A stretch of 64,000 nt of DNA from Allolobophora icterica. Its lineage: Eukaryota; Annelida; Clitellata; Crassiclitellata; Lumbricidae. Shown here piece after piece: positions 1-10,545 of this stretch (the stretch's first letter is position 1; the number at the start of each line of letters is the position of its first letter). Made by a program: the position numbers and the translations under genes. A model generated the notes under the pieces. That model ran no database searches. It was not told the origin of the DNA and worked only from the letters and a program-made list of their open reading frames with translations. The stretch is taken from NCBI GenBank assembly GCA_963556255.1, contig OY744606.1, positions 77,993,141-78,057,140 on the forward strand, given 5' to 3'.

Positions 1-354
1 TCCATCAATCTCCTCTTGTTCTTCTATCTATCACCCCGGGCTTTCCACTCAAAACCAAAGCCTCGCCTTTTCACGAACTCCTACGCTGGCTCATCTGATC
101 CTCCTCCTTCCAAATCTTCTCGACCTAAACGACATCCGCCTTAACAGCTGCCCTGCCTCTTCTGTTGATCTGCCCCCTCGTGGTAACCGGACTCGGACCT
201 CCTTTGGACTTCTCTTTGGTAAAAACCTCTGAATTGACGTAGCGCTTGTGAATAGGCTGGTGCCCTGCGCTTGGCCTTCGAGTGGCGCTTTAGAAGTTTG
301 GAGTGAAATCTCAAACACGAATCATAATAGATTGGAGAGTTATGGTTGTCTCCA
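1..354. other. Non-coding flank with dispersed-repeat tail
   Basis: No gene is visible. Positions 235-300 resemble the 3' part of a dispersed repeat (GTGAATA-GCTGGT-CCC then TTTAGAA) that recurs near 7375-7445, 23860-23930 and, inverted, at 59285-59400. Confidence 0.4.
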
Positions 355-572
355 GATTACCCTCTGACCCAGATAACCCTCTGACCCCGATCACCCTCTG
401 ACCCCGATCACCCTCTAACCCCGATCACCCTCTGACCCAGATAACCCTCTGACCCCGATCACCCTCTAACCCCGATCACCCTCTAACCCCGGTCACCCTC
501 TGACCCAGATAACCCTCTGACCCCGATCACCCTCTGACCCCGGTCACCCTCTGACCCAGACAACTCTCTGAC
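355..572. repeat. 17-bp tandem repeat (CCCTCTGACCCCGATCA type)
   Basis: About a dozen head-to-tail copies of a 17-18 bp unit. Variants alternate between GACCCCGATCA, GACCCAGATAA and AACCCCGATCA. No reading frame is maintained, so it is a minisatellite. Confidence 0.9.
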
Positions 573-776
573 TTGACCACAAAACGAAATATTTGAATGA
601 TGGTGTCCCCTACGCATTCCTGTACCTCTTTAATTATGTCAACGCAAATTACGATTTCCACGTTGCACATTCAGTCTCCTCGGTTTGACCCCTCCCCGAT
701 TCTGACCTGGCACCAAACGAACAACCTGGATCTTAATCGAGGCTTCATTTGATATGATCTAGCGCCTGTGAGGCGG

Positions 777-880
777 CACAGTACGGCAGCTGATTGGTTA
801 GAGCTCGGCCTCTAACGCGCAGAGTACGGGTTCGAGCCCCACGGTGCCCCCACCCAAGGCGCGAGATCTAAGTGAGCCCA
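777..880 (+). mobile_element. tRNA-derived SINE head
   Basis: An A-box-like TGGTTAGAGCTCGG at 795-808 and a B-box-like GGGTTCGAGCCCC at 828-840 have the spacing of an internal RNA polymerase III promoter. There is no clean cloverleaf, so it reads as a SINE head rather than a tRNA gene. Confidence 0.6.
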
Positions 881-944
881 TCACGCTCTGCGCCATCGAC
901 GTTCTATCCTATGGTGTTCAACGAAACCCGCCTTAGTCAGTTGT

Positions 945-1114
945 AGGCCCTATTGTGTTGTATTGTATCGTATTGCGTTGTATTGTGTAAACTGAAAAGA
1001 GGCAGAGAAAGGCTCCGGAGTTCATGTCGCAGGTTGTTCGGCAGCTTGTTCTATAGGAGGATGGACCGACCACAGCAAAACTTCTATGCTGGACCATTGA
1101 AGTTTGGGACGGTG
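945..1114 (-). pseudogene. LINE 3' end fragment (CR1/L2-like), minus strand
   Basis: Read on the minus strand this encodes the terminal RT motif QHRSFAVVGPSSY, a degenerate form of the (R)FSVAGP-WN(S/D)LP end of CR1/L2-type LINE ORF2. It is followed by an (ATACA)n-type tail at 945-990. A hAT-type element is inserted at its other end. Confidence 0.55.
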
Positions 1115-1469
1115 CAGGGGCGGATCCAGAAAGTCTATCAAGGGGGGGGGGGCAAAAAATTATACATACAAAGCAACCATCTTCTGGGAGAGGAATCAGT
1201 TTACCCAACCGACCGGGGAAAATTTTTTTTGCAATCCATCTCCCGAAAAAGTTGATGACCTTTTTTTAGTCATTAACCTTTTTTATGTCTTCAGTATACA
1301 TCTACGGGAACCACCTCCTGTGTACATTTGACTCATCCACGCCTACGGGGGGGAGGGGGGCACGCCTGTGTAACCATCATAAAACGCCCAGAAAACGCCT
1401 GTGTAAATAAAGATAAATTTCAAATGGGGGGCCATGGCCGGATAAGCCCTCCCCCTGGATCCCCCCCTG
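1115..1469. mobile_element. Non-autonomous hAT-type element (355 bp)
   Basis: Terminal inverted repeats CAGGGGCGGATCC and GGATCCCCCCCTG are flanked by a perfect 8-bp target duplication GGACGGTG (1107-1114 and 1470-1477). An 8-bp duplication with CA...TG termini is the hAT signature. No transposase frame is present. Confidence 0.85.
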
Positions 1470-1724
1470 GGACGGTGGAATAATCAAAATTAAGTTACCT
1501 CGCTCAGTAGAGCGAACTTCAGCGAAGAAGTATGCAAGAACAACGCTGACAATTTCTGTGGCGCTGTAACACAGTCTTGCCGTTAGCCTACAGCAGCGCC
1601 TGAAATTGAAGGCGTCACCGATCAGTTGCTTTTTAGCCGTTAGTTTAATAATGAATCATTTCTGATTAATGATAAGAAAAGTTACTGAAGAATGCCAGGA
1701 AGATTTTAACATTAACGAGCATTG

Positions 1725-2165
1725 AAAGTGGGGGTACGGTACCCAGTTCAAAATGTGGTAATACGGGTACCCGTATACCACACCGTCCACACGAATATTA
1801 CTCCTTTAAGGGAATAAAAAAAATGTCGGGTACTGGTAGAGCCCATACCTCACGAAAATGCCTTTCGAGTCTGGTAATCTCAATCCAAAAGTGAAGTTCA
1901 CCGCATACCGCCGCAGAAATGACGTCAATGGGGTATGGTAGCCTCAACCCAAAAGTGGCCACCGAATAGGCCTACCCCAAGGATTCTATATTGCATAAAG
2001 AGTCCTTGGGCCTACCCCAGCGGATATCACGCCAATGGGGTATGGTAACCTCAACCCAAAAGTGGAATACACTCAACACCTCCGCGGAAATCACGCCAAT
2101 GGGGTATGGTACACAGTACACTCAATAAAAAAGGTGAGGTACTGGTACCAAACTCCCCGAATACT
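1725..2165. repeat. Degenerate repeat block with GGTACC-rich units
   Basis: Repeated phrases such as ATGGGGTATGGTA followed by CCTCAACCCAAAAGTGG recur at about 1930, 2035 and 2098. GGGGGTACGG/GGTACCC fragments match the interior of the hAT-type element at 16040. No coding potential is seen. Confidence 0.6.
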
Positions 2166-2518
2166 ACGCCAACGTATGGCAGATGGATAAGGTCACTTAA
2201 CCATTTATATAGCGCAGTGCCAAGGTTGTTTAATCTGTTCTATGCCTAAACCAGTTCGTCAGGTTAATCAAGGTCAGCGGTTAGCATTCAAAAACAGTAC
2301 AAAAGCATTAGCAGTTCACGTATTAATCGCTAATTGCTTCTGTTTTGGGTTGCAGTAAGTATAGACTGTATTGGCCCACAGGCCTAGGTCAACAAACCGT
2401 CGTCAAGTGTTATATAGCCCAAGTAGAGTACGATTGTTTAGGCATCAGTCGCTAGATGGCAAACTGCTGCTGCCGTTGCTTTCGCCAGAGGGCGAAGCAA
2501 TGCGAATCGGGTCGGGCA

Positions 2519-2771
2519 TGAAATTGAGACATTAACAAGAGACAGATAGACACACAGACAACCAAACCTACACACGCACACACACACACGAAATGTGAAA
2601 GACAATCAGACACACAGAAAGACTAGGCACGTAGAAAGCCACACTATGTTTACAAAGACATATAGACATATAGAGAGACAGACATATACAAGGACGACCA
2701 GATAGACGTACAAACTGACGGACTGACGGACATGTATACGGGCAGAGATGTGGCAGGATAGATAGAGGCAC

Positions 2772-2833
<62 letters not shown>

Positions 2834-2975
2834 GAACCGATAGACAGACGTAAAGACGGGTGGATAGATGGATAGACACACGAACAGACAGGCATGGACA
2901 AAATGACAGACTTGTGGACAGATAGAAATACAGACAGACAGAAAGACAGGTAGATAGACAGACAGACGCACGGAG
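2519..2975. repeat. GACA/GATA low-complexity tract
   Basis: Interrupted GACA and GATA repeats with a pure (CAGA)n core at about 2772-2833, just downstream of the transporter stop codon. Long cysteine/leucine/serine-rich frames here are artefacts of the repeat. Confidence 0.85.
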
Positions 2976-2995
2976 ATGAAACGATCCTAATATCG

Positions 2996-3588
2996 TTACA
3001 GTGAGCTTTGTCCAGACAGTCTGTCAAATTCCAGAACATTCCCATTGGTCCTCGTCAGTTCGAGACCTTCAGGTCGTCCCAGTCCATTCTCCACGGCCCA
3101 GCTCTCCTCCGGATTCCAAGAACCTCTCATTTCGTCGTCCATTTCGAAAACTGGACTGACATAACTGCCCGGCAGATGCAGGTCTTCGTTCGTCTCGACG
3201 ACGGATGAACTTCCGGTCCCTACCAGACTGTCCTGGTAGAAGACCCCATCCACCGCTCTTCCACCATCACCCAGCAGGATCGCACCAGAGGACGCTGACG
3301 CCATCTTCGTACCGGTCCTTCGAGGACGGTCCTGACCAGGGTCAAGGTCGTGTTCTTGGTCAGAGGTCGACTTCTTGGGACAGGGATTCAGTTCCTTGAG
3401 GAAGAAGAGGATGAGGACGAATCCGGCCAGTGCCACTCCTTGGAAGACGATGTTGGCGCCGTGGATGGTGTAGCGCAGCTGGTTGACGTCGTGGATCAGA
3501 CAGACGGACTCGGAGTGGCAGTCGCTGCTCCACTTCCCGCAGGAACTGGACTCGATGCCTCGAAAGACGGCTGTTCCAGGCACGTAGG
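2996..3588 (-). CDS. SLCO/OATP transporter, exon 10 (last coding exon)
   Basis: Last exon of an organic anion transporting polypeptide, a 12-TM major-facilitator family carrier at the plasma membrane. It begins after a CAG acceptor with AYVPGTAVFRGI, matching the family's PGP(I/L)-FG-(I/V) segment before TM12. It then carries a Cys-rich short extracellular stretch and a last membrane helix (VFQGVALAGFVLILFFL), followed by a cytosolic tail of about 125 residues ending at TAA. The entry phase (two bases) matches exon 9. The long hydrophilic tail is larger than in typical OATPs of 640-720 residues. Confidence 0.9.
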
Positions 3589-4258
3589 CTGTCGACAAAC
3601 CATAGTAAAACCAGTATAGGCACTTGGTACAGCTATTATTATAGTCACATGGTAAAACCATTGCAGACACATGATAACATCATTACAGACACATGGTAAA
3701 GCCATATGAACATATGAATTTACTGGATGATGCTGACTAATATTTGAATTCATTCGTCCCTTCGTTCGTTCTTTTATTCATTCATTCATTCATTCATTCA
3801 TTCATTCATTCACTCAGTCGGTCATTCATCGATTACATACATCTTGTGGCTGTCATTGACGTCGACCTAACCTTACTTATGAACGCATTAGTCTGCTTAC
3901 GAAAAGTTTCAAAAACGAGATGGGCTTACGCTTATATATAGCTTTGGTGCATTCCGTTTATAAGGTGTCTAACGGACCATTTTTATGATTCAGTAACGCC
4001 AGTTACAATGTCTTTAATCAGTAATCTTTAATTATGTCTTTAATCAGCAATTCACATCCATTAATTTTTTCAATTAACCATCCACTTTTCTCTTCATTTG
4101 TCCTTCCGTTAGTTTCTCATGCAGAGCGAGCGAGCAAATACGAAATTAAGTAAACTAATTAATTAAAACGGAATATAGATGTATAAATAATGAATAAAAA
4201 GGTCACAAATAATTTATAACTAATTAGTGGATGAACAGAGAGTGTTCAGTGTACAGAC
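3589..4258. other. SLCO intron 9
   Basis: Contains an (ATTC)n microsatellite at about 3772-3815 and A/T-rich sequence. No further coding signal is seen. Confidence 0.7.
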
Positions 4259-4323
4259 CGCCGAGTGCGATGATCCAGACGGCTAATGAGAGCGACAGTT
4301 GTCTTTTCTCCTCTGCTACGATC
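4259..4323 (-). CDS. SLCO/OATP transporter, exon 9 (65 bp)
   Basis: This tiny exon was located by homology. On the minus strand it reads IVAEEKRQLSLSLAVWIIALG, corresponding to the family's (P)EE(K/R)S-ALG segment leading into TM12. The acceptor is ...GATGAAAG and the donor is GTCTGT. It enters with one base and leaves with one base, exactly as required between exon 8 (phase 2) and exon 10. A 27-bp part of it is repeated with one mismatch at 9060-9086. Confidence 0.8.
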
Positions 4324-5406
4324 CTTTCATCGTCAACAACAATAGAAATATAAACAACAACGTCAATACCAACAACAACAATAATGATAGTAGGCCCTAA
4401 TGCCTACTTACAGTGATATTTTACTTCTAAAAATAATTCCTAATTCAGTTTTAATTCAGTTCTGAGCTCTTGAATTTTACTTCTAATTCTAAGTTTACCT
4501 CACGAATAATTTTACTTCTCATTCCTATTTTAGTTCTCAAATAATTTTACTTCTTATTTTAGTTTTCCAAATAATTATTAATTTCTGCGCTGTAAAAGTA
4601 TGCAACGCTAGCATAGAGAAGCACACCAAACTTGTCTTGAGAAAGAAAAAACTGTTTGAAGTAAAACAAGGGGTGAAACGTTAGTCTAACAATGCAGCAT
4701 CATATAGGCTGTAGCAGAGAGCTGCTTCTAAGTAAGCAATCTTGAAGAGGCGCTATATAAATTAGCAGTATAAAATAAATAAATAAATAAACACAAACTA
4801 CCTGGTAATTTGAATTTGAGTCAAGTGTGGTTATCATTTTACGAAACGAAGGATTATCTAGTATCAGCGTAACCGGGTAGGCCTAGGCCCCACTGTGTGG
4901 ACAACCATATCCAAACCGCTGTGCAGTCGCTGATGGATTTCATTCGAGTCGGTCGGCCATGTGACAATTCGAAGTTGAAAACAATTTGGTACGCAATTAA
5001 GTGGGGCAATTATTAGACAACGAAGACCAAAGATAGTAGATTAGGGCCTACATCAAGAGTAGTATGCGCAGCGTTGTCATCTCAACCGAAGTTTTCCAAT
5101 GGATTATGTGTTAGGATCGCATGCAATTTTACTGGCCTTAGCCTCAACTTAACGTCACAAGAAGTAAAATGATTTTAGTTCTGAAAATAATTCCTAATTT
5201 CGTTCATAATTATAGTTCGGCAAATAATTCCTAATTCAATTCTTAATTTCGTTTTTGCTGCTGAAATAATTCCTACTTTTACTTCTAGTTTTCGTTAACG
5301 AAATCATTTATTTTTACTTCTAATTTTAGTTTTCGTTAACGAAAATATCACTGCCTACTTAAGACTCACCTTTTCCCAACTGCCTTAGCATCTCTATTTC
5401 AACGGA
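4324..5406. other. SLCO intron 8, distal part
   Basis: Includes a SINE/LINE-type 3' end with GAAGAGGCGCTATATAAAT at 4744-4762 followed by (AAAT)n. It also has repeated TTTTACTTCTAATT phrases at 4425-4580 and 5190-5350, two related A/T-rich blocks. No gene is seen. Confidence 0.6.
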
Positions 5407-5480
5407 CTGATCTCATATTGACCTGATTACGACTAGGCTTTTGGTGCGCCATCAGTTAATGTCTTCTGCATTAGACACTG
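5407..5480. repeat. Dispersed repeat, left half split by LINE insertion
   Basis: This half (GACTAGGCTTTTGGTGCGCC ... ATTAGACACTG) continues at 7102 as CACTGGCTCCATAGAATTTA. The uninterrupted version is at about 8640-8745. Related copies occur near 24720-24780, 24895-24960 and 27190-27250. The repeat served as the LINE target. Confidence 0.75.
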
Positions 5481-6796
5481 TCCCAGTTCTTCTCGTGTCA
5501 CTTCGTTCCGTATCTTTTCTCTCCGTGATCTATTCAGTAGTCCTCGTAGCCAACCCATCTCCGCCACCAGCAGTCTTCTCTCGTCCTCCCTTTTCACGCA
5601 CCAAGACTCTGCTCCATACATAAGGACTGGTATTACCAGTGTTTCATATAGCTTGGTTTTTGTTCTTATTGAGATGTTGCTTGATCTCCATAGTTTCCTC
5701 AGCTTCCCAAACATTGCTGATGCTAGCCCAATTCTTCTCCTTATGTCCCTTGTCGATTCTGCATCTTCCGTAATTACACCCCCAAGGTACACAAATTCCG
5801 CCACCTGTTCCAACTCCTCTCCTTCCAAGGTGATGGTTATCTTCTTTTTTTCCTTGCCAATTGTCATTGTTTTGGTCTTCTCTCCGTTGATCCTAAGCCC
5901 GAATCTTTTACTACTTTCGTGTACCCTGGTCGTTAGTTCCTGTAGTTGGCTTTCGGTTTCCGCCATCAGGTCTATATCGTCTGCAAATCTTAGGTTGTTG
6001 ACTATTTCTCCATTTATTCTCACCCCTATTTCTGTATCTGCCAGCGCTATGTCCATCATTGCCTCCAATATCAGGTTGAATAGGTATGGGGATAGACCGC
6101 AGCCTTGTCTTACTCCAACATGTACTCTGAACCATTCCGTTAGCTCCCCGTCTACTCTCACTGCGCTTATCGTTTTACTGTACAGGTCCTCCAGTAGTTC
6201 CACTAGCTCTTCTGGTACTCCGTAGTTCCTCATCACTCTCCACAGCCCCTGCTGCCAGACACTGTCGAAAGCTTGTCTGAAATCTATGAAGTTGTTATAT
6301 ATCACCTTGTTCTTTTCATAGTACTTCTCCGACAGTTGCCTAATTGTGAATATTTGGTCCACTGTTCCCCTTCCTCTTCTGAATCCCGCTTGTTCCTCCC
6401 CCACTATTTCCTCCACATACCTCCGTAGTCGTTGTTGCAGGACTCTGGTGTACACTTTCCCAGGTACGCTTAGGAGGCTGATTCCTCTGTAGTTGCTGCA
6501 GATAGTCTTGTCCTTTTTCTTATGTATGGGGACTATGATCGCCTTTCCCCAGTCCTCCGGGCATTTCTTTCCTTGGTATATCCTGTTGCACAGGGTGTGC
6601 ATCATCTCCACTGAGCACTCCTCTCCTTCCCTGATCATTTCTGCTGTGATGTTATCCTCCCCTGGTGCTTTCCTCTTTTTTTGGTTTTTTATCGCTTCTT
6701 CTATTTCTCCTCTGAGTATGTGACCCAGTCTATCCTGGTTGTTATTCTGTGGCATTTCCTCCAGGACCGTGATGTCCGTTGGATTCTCTTCGTTGT
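5481..6796 (-). pseudogene. LINE reverse transcriptase, inverted 5' segment
   Basis: Encodes about 430 residues of a non-LTR retrotransposon reverse transcriptase. KRKAPGEDNI, the fingers/palm motif NYRGISLLSV, EEQAGFRRGRGTVDQIF, FIDFRQAFDSV, VRQGCGLSPYLFNL and the catalytic FADDIDL are all in frame. The end -RNEVTREELGQ runs into target DNA at 5480 because the C-terminal part lies on the other strand at 6797. No endonuclease domain is left (5' truncation). The motif style is that of RTE/CFDP2-like LINEs, from memory of the family. Confidence 0.9.
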
Positions 6797-7076
6797 CCTG
6801 GGACAGAAGAAAACGGTAGTGGAAAGAATAAAGAAAAGAAGACTAACATGGTATGGACATGTGATCAGAATGGAGAGCGGAAGAATGCCGGCAAAGTCGC
6901 TGCACGGAGAAGTGGAGGGAACGAGGAGCAGGGGACGACCGAAGAAGAAGTGGATAGATAATGTACTAGAGGACATAGAAGACAGAGGATGGGAGTTAAA
7001 AAAGGCAATAGAACTCGCAAGAGACCGACCGAAATGGAGAAGTTTTGTTGGAGCCTCATCGTCGGTGAACACTTGA
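6797..7076 (+). pseudogene. LINE ORF2 C-terminal segment, sense
   Basis: Begins LGQKKTVVERIKKRRLTWYG and continues with HVIRMESGRMP, GRPKKKWIDNV and ARDRPKWRS. This is the C-terminal basic domain that normally follows the reverse transcriptase thumb. It picks up at the residue where the inverted segment stops (LGQ), so both halves come from one RNA. It ends at TGA just before the A-rich tail. Confidence 0.88.
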
Positions 7077-7112
7077 CGGAGGAGAAAAAGAAAAAGAAAG
7101 AATTAGACACTG

Positions 7113-9059
7113 GCTCCATAGAATTTACTAACGTAGCAACAGCATTACGTTATACCTCAGAAAACTATGATAATGCTCGGCTTCTTTCACTTATAGAATG
7201 AATAAAGGCTTAAAAGAGGTGTATAACGAACTGTGGACGCATTTGTTTAACGGCGCCCTCATATAAACGATGATTGGCGTCAAATATAATGCAAGGAGAA
7301 GGACTGGCTGACTCCTTTGGATCTTGACCTGGAACCGATTCGACCCCCCGCCTATCGATTTTGATTTGACTAAGCGCCTGTGAATAAGCTGGTTCCCGCG
7401 AATTTGCTTTTATGGGCGCTGTAGAAATCTCGAGATTACGATTACGATAGTTTAACGACATCTTATGGCAAACTAAGGTATTCGACGTCGACATTATTTT
7501 GAGCAATTCTCACCGTTCCTATAGCAAAACACAAGGACTTAGTATTATAGCATCCGGACGCTTTTTCTTATAGGCGCATATAACGTTTAAAAGAGTAATG
7601 CAATTATTTTTGAATAATTTTCAGCGTTCATGTTGCACAATTATACAGCTGCTTTCTCCTTAAGTTACAAATGAAACGCGGTCTTTTCTAGTTATACGAC
7701 AAATATAAGCCTTAAAAGAGGTGTGTAACTGCTCTTCTTTATCAATGCCATAAATGAGTTTAACTTGGTTCCATTTCTTCAACTTCGGGAGGGTCTCAAA
7801 GGTGCCCCTCCCTAAATGAGACAGTAATATTTTGTCTTGCCCCACGTCCCGACAATGGACACACGTACATAACAATGGTTTTTACCATATATCGCCCCAT
7901 GCACCGTAATAATAATATGCGCCATAATTATGCTTGCACTCCCTGCCGTGGACGAGTAAATAATTTAATTAATATATCCGTAAATTAATAATTAGTAAAT
8001 TTTCAGTAATGGGTCACTTAGTAGGCCTAACTTATTGTAACTTAGTAAATTGATACATCAGTAGATTATTTTTAATAATATAGAGACTCCTAATAACTTA
8101 ATGACTTAGTACACTAGTAATTAGTTTATTTGTTTTTAATAACTTGGTGTAACTTGGTGACCTAATAAATTAGTAAATTAGTAGAATTTTAGTAACTTAT
8201 TAACTGACAGTAACTTGATATCGTCGCAATAAATAGGAAATTAGTAAAATAAATAGGAAATTAGTAAATAAATAGGAAATTAGTAATAAATACTAAATTA
8301 ATAAATAAATGTATGAAATAAGTAAATAAATATGAAACTGGTAAATAAATAGGAAATTAGTTAATAATTAGGAAATTAGTAAATAAATAGGAAATTAGTA
8401 AATATATAGGAAATTAGCAAATAAATAGGGAATTTGTAAATAAATGGAGACTTTGTAAATAAATAGGAACTTAGTACATAAATAATAAATTTATTAGAAA
8501 GAGGAATTTATTAAATAAGTAGGAAATTAGTAAGTAAATAACACGCGCCTTCGCACGACCAACGGAGCCCCATACACTTAAAACTTACCTCTTGCAAACT
8601 GCTTATCCACCGTAGGCTGCCTATAGCTGTCTTACGGACTGATTTATGGATATTGACCTGATTACAACTAAGCTTTTGGTGTGCCATCGGTTGATGTCTT
8701 CTGCATTAGACGCTGGCTCGATAGAAGTTACTAATTACAATACTAATGGTACCATCAGTATAAAACGAGCCTCACAAAACTAGTCTTTTATTTATAGGAT
8801 GAATACAACCCTTAAAAGAGGTGTATAACGAACTGTGGACCGCATATGTTTCACGACGCCCTCATATCAACATTGTTGAGCTAATAAATTAGGAAATAAA
8901 TAGGAAATTGGTAATTAATTAGGAAATTAGTTAATAAGGAGGAAAGTATTAAATAAATGGGAAATTAGGAAATAAAGAGGAAATTAGGAAGCATAAATAG
9001 GAAATTAGTAAACAAATGGGAAATTATTAAATAAATAGGAATTAGTGAATAAATAAAAC
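7113..9059. other. SLCO intron 8, A/T-rich with tandem units
   Basis: Holds dispersed-repeat copies (7370-7530 and 8640-8870) and two arrays of an 18-19 bp AAATAAATAGGAAATTAGT unit at about 8220-8545 and 8880-9056. No coding frame is seen. Confidence 0.75.
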
Positions 9060-9086
9060 GTCTTTTCTCCTCTGCTACGACCCTTT
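9060..9086 (-). repeat. 27-bp duplicate of SLCO exon 9
   Basis: GTCTTTTCTCCTCTGCTACG plus flank matches 4301-4327 with one mismatch. It encodes the same VAEEKR residues on the minus strand and then runs straight into the A/T-rich array. No donor or remaining exon follows. Confidence 0.7.
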
Positions 9087-9212
9087 GTGGGCGTGTGCGT
9101 CTTCGAAGGTGATCAGAGTCGATGTTATAACCCGCCACGACACTTTTACTGCGCTAGTAAATAGTGGCGCAACATAATTGTAGCAGTGCTTGATGTTAAA
9201 TCGGTAACACAC

Positions 9213-9379
9213 CTGAGGAAGACGAGTAGAATGGAGACGTAAGCGGTGGAATAGGAGACAATGGATAGGAACAATAGGACCCAGTAGCCACCGAAGGCAG
9301 AACAGGTCGAACAGAACGCGGTTGAAACCTCTGAAGCGACTGTGGTGCCACCTACGACACAGCTGCACGAAGAATAGAC
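9213..9379 (-). CDS. SLCO/OATP transporter, exon 8
   Basis: Begins VYSSCSCVVGG, equivalent to the Y-NCSC end of the Kazal-like extracellular loop. It then has a short loop (STAFCSTCSAFGG) and the membrane helix YWVLLFLSIVSYSTAYVSIL (TM11 region). The acceptor is CTTGTAG and the donor is AG|GTGTGT. Phase is 0 in and 2 out, matching its neighbours. Confidence 0.88.
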
Positions 9380-9608
9380 CTACAAGACGAATGATAATGG
9401 AAAGTCATATCTGCACTAAATCAGAAATTCTATTCAATCTTACGAACTCTGCTGTTTGGACCATCTAGTCTAGTTCAGTCCAATCTGGTCGTATCTATGG
9501 TTCAGTTCAATTCAGTCCAGTCCAATTCAACACAATCTAATCTTATCTAATGTAATCGAATAACTATTATAGCGGCTATCGTATTGCACGAGGCATTTTC
9601 CGCAATCT

Positions 9609-9662
9609 GTGTGTGTGTGTGTTTGTTTGTGTGTGTATGTGTGTGTGTTTGTTTGTGTGTGT

Positions 9663-9729
<67 letters not shown>

Positions 9730-9732
9730 AGT
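9609..9732. repeat. (TG)n microsatellite
   Basis: Long TG tract with TTTG interruptions at its start and a pure core from about 9667. Frames across it (poly-Cys/Val or poly-His/Thr) are artefacts. Confidence 0.95.
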
Positions 9733-10107
9733 GCGTGCTTGCGTGCGTATGTGTCTGTCTTTGTGTGCCACTGTCTCTCTCATCCTCATGACCATCTATT
9801 GCTTTCTATGCCTATCTTTCTTTATTCCATTCTACTCCGTCAAATGGACGAAACTGGAATTGTCTATCACAGATCTTGATTGATTGATTGACTGGCTGAT
9901 TTGACTGATTGGATTCACTGGAGTGATTGGATCGACAGATCGATTAATCAATCGATCATATAGAGGTAAATAAAAATTATTTTAGTGGTTCCAAGACTTT
10001 TAATTTATCTTCGAACCAATTCAGATCGATAGATCGACAGATTGATTGACTGACTGACTGACTGATTGATTGATTGACTGATTGATAAGCAGGTGAAAGC
10101 GACTAAC

Positions 10108-10249
10108 GAGGTTAGAGTCACGCAGTTGGAGACTGGTGCATCCAGCGTCACAAGGCGATATGAAACTGGCGCCACCTGTTGAGCAGACCGGTTGCAGCTG
10201 AACGCCCGAACAGTCGCAGTCCTTCACACATCTCCTCTCGTCCACTCCA
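10108..10249 (-). CDS. SLCO/OATP transporter, exon 7 (Kazal-like domain)
   Basis: Encodes the first part of the large extracellular loop between TM9 and TM10. The cysteine pattern CVKDCDCSG...QPVC...SFISPCDAGC is the Kazal-like signature of OATPs. The acceptor is TTTCTAG and the donor is CTC|GTTAGT. Phase is 2 in and 0 out. Joined to exon 8, it completes the loop with the YSSCSC motif. Confidence 0.92.
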
Positions 10250-10324
10250 CTAGAAACAAACAATCGAAAGCAAATAAAGATCACGAGAGATTCTATTCCG
10301 TCAGCATTTCATTCACTCATCAAA

Positions 10325-10545
10325 CCAATAAGACGATGAAGATAAAGATGACTGACAATGGAGGACGATGACGATGAAGATAATTGACAATGGAGGAAGA
10401 TTACGATTAAGATGACGATGATTGACAATGGGGAATGATGACGATGAAGATGATTATTGACAATGTAGAAAGATGACGATGAAGATGACGATGATTGACA
10501 ATAGGGAATGATAACGATGACGATGATGATGATGATGATGATGAG
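10325..10545. repeat. ~42-bp tandem repeat with GATGACGATGAAGAT and TTGACAATGG
   Basis: About five imperfect copies, each made of a GAT/GAC-rich part and an ATTGACAATGG(G/A)GAA part, ending in (GATGAT)n. Confidence 0.85.

Larger units (their letters stand above)
5481..7101. mobile_element. 5'-truncated, twin-primed LINE insertion
   Basis: A LINE copy whose 5' part (5481 to about 6796) is inverted and whose 3' part (about 6797-7101) is in sense orientation. An 11-bp target duplication ATTAGACACTG flanks it (5470-5480 and 7102-7112). The sense part ends in an A/G-rich tail (GAGAAAAAGAAAAAGAAAG). This head-to-head structure is the known product of twin priming. Both halves lie in a transporter intron. 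Confidence 0.88.

Noticed and set aside
2568..3045. Cys/Leu/Ser-rich minus-strand proteins
   Set aside because: Created by GACA/GATA repeats. All three frames give similar periodic peptides.
9213..9371. Alternative acceptors of SLCO exon 8 at CAG (9359-9361) or GTAG nearer the helix
   Set aside because: They break phase or lose the YSSCSC motif that completes the Kazal-like loop. The CTTGTAG acceptor fits both.
9547..9879. Proteins across the (TG)n tract
   Set aside because: Repeat artefacts.
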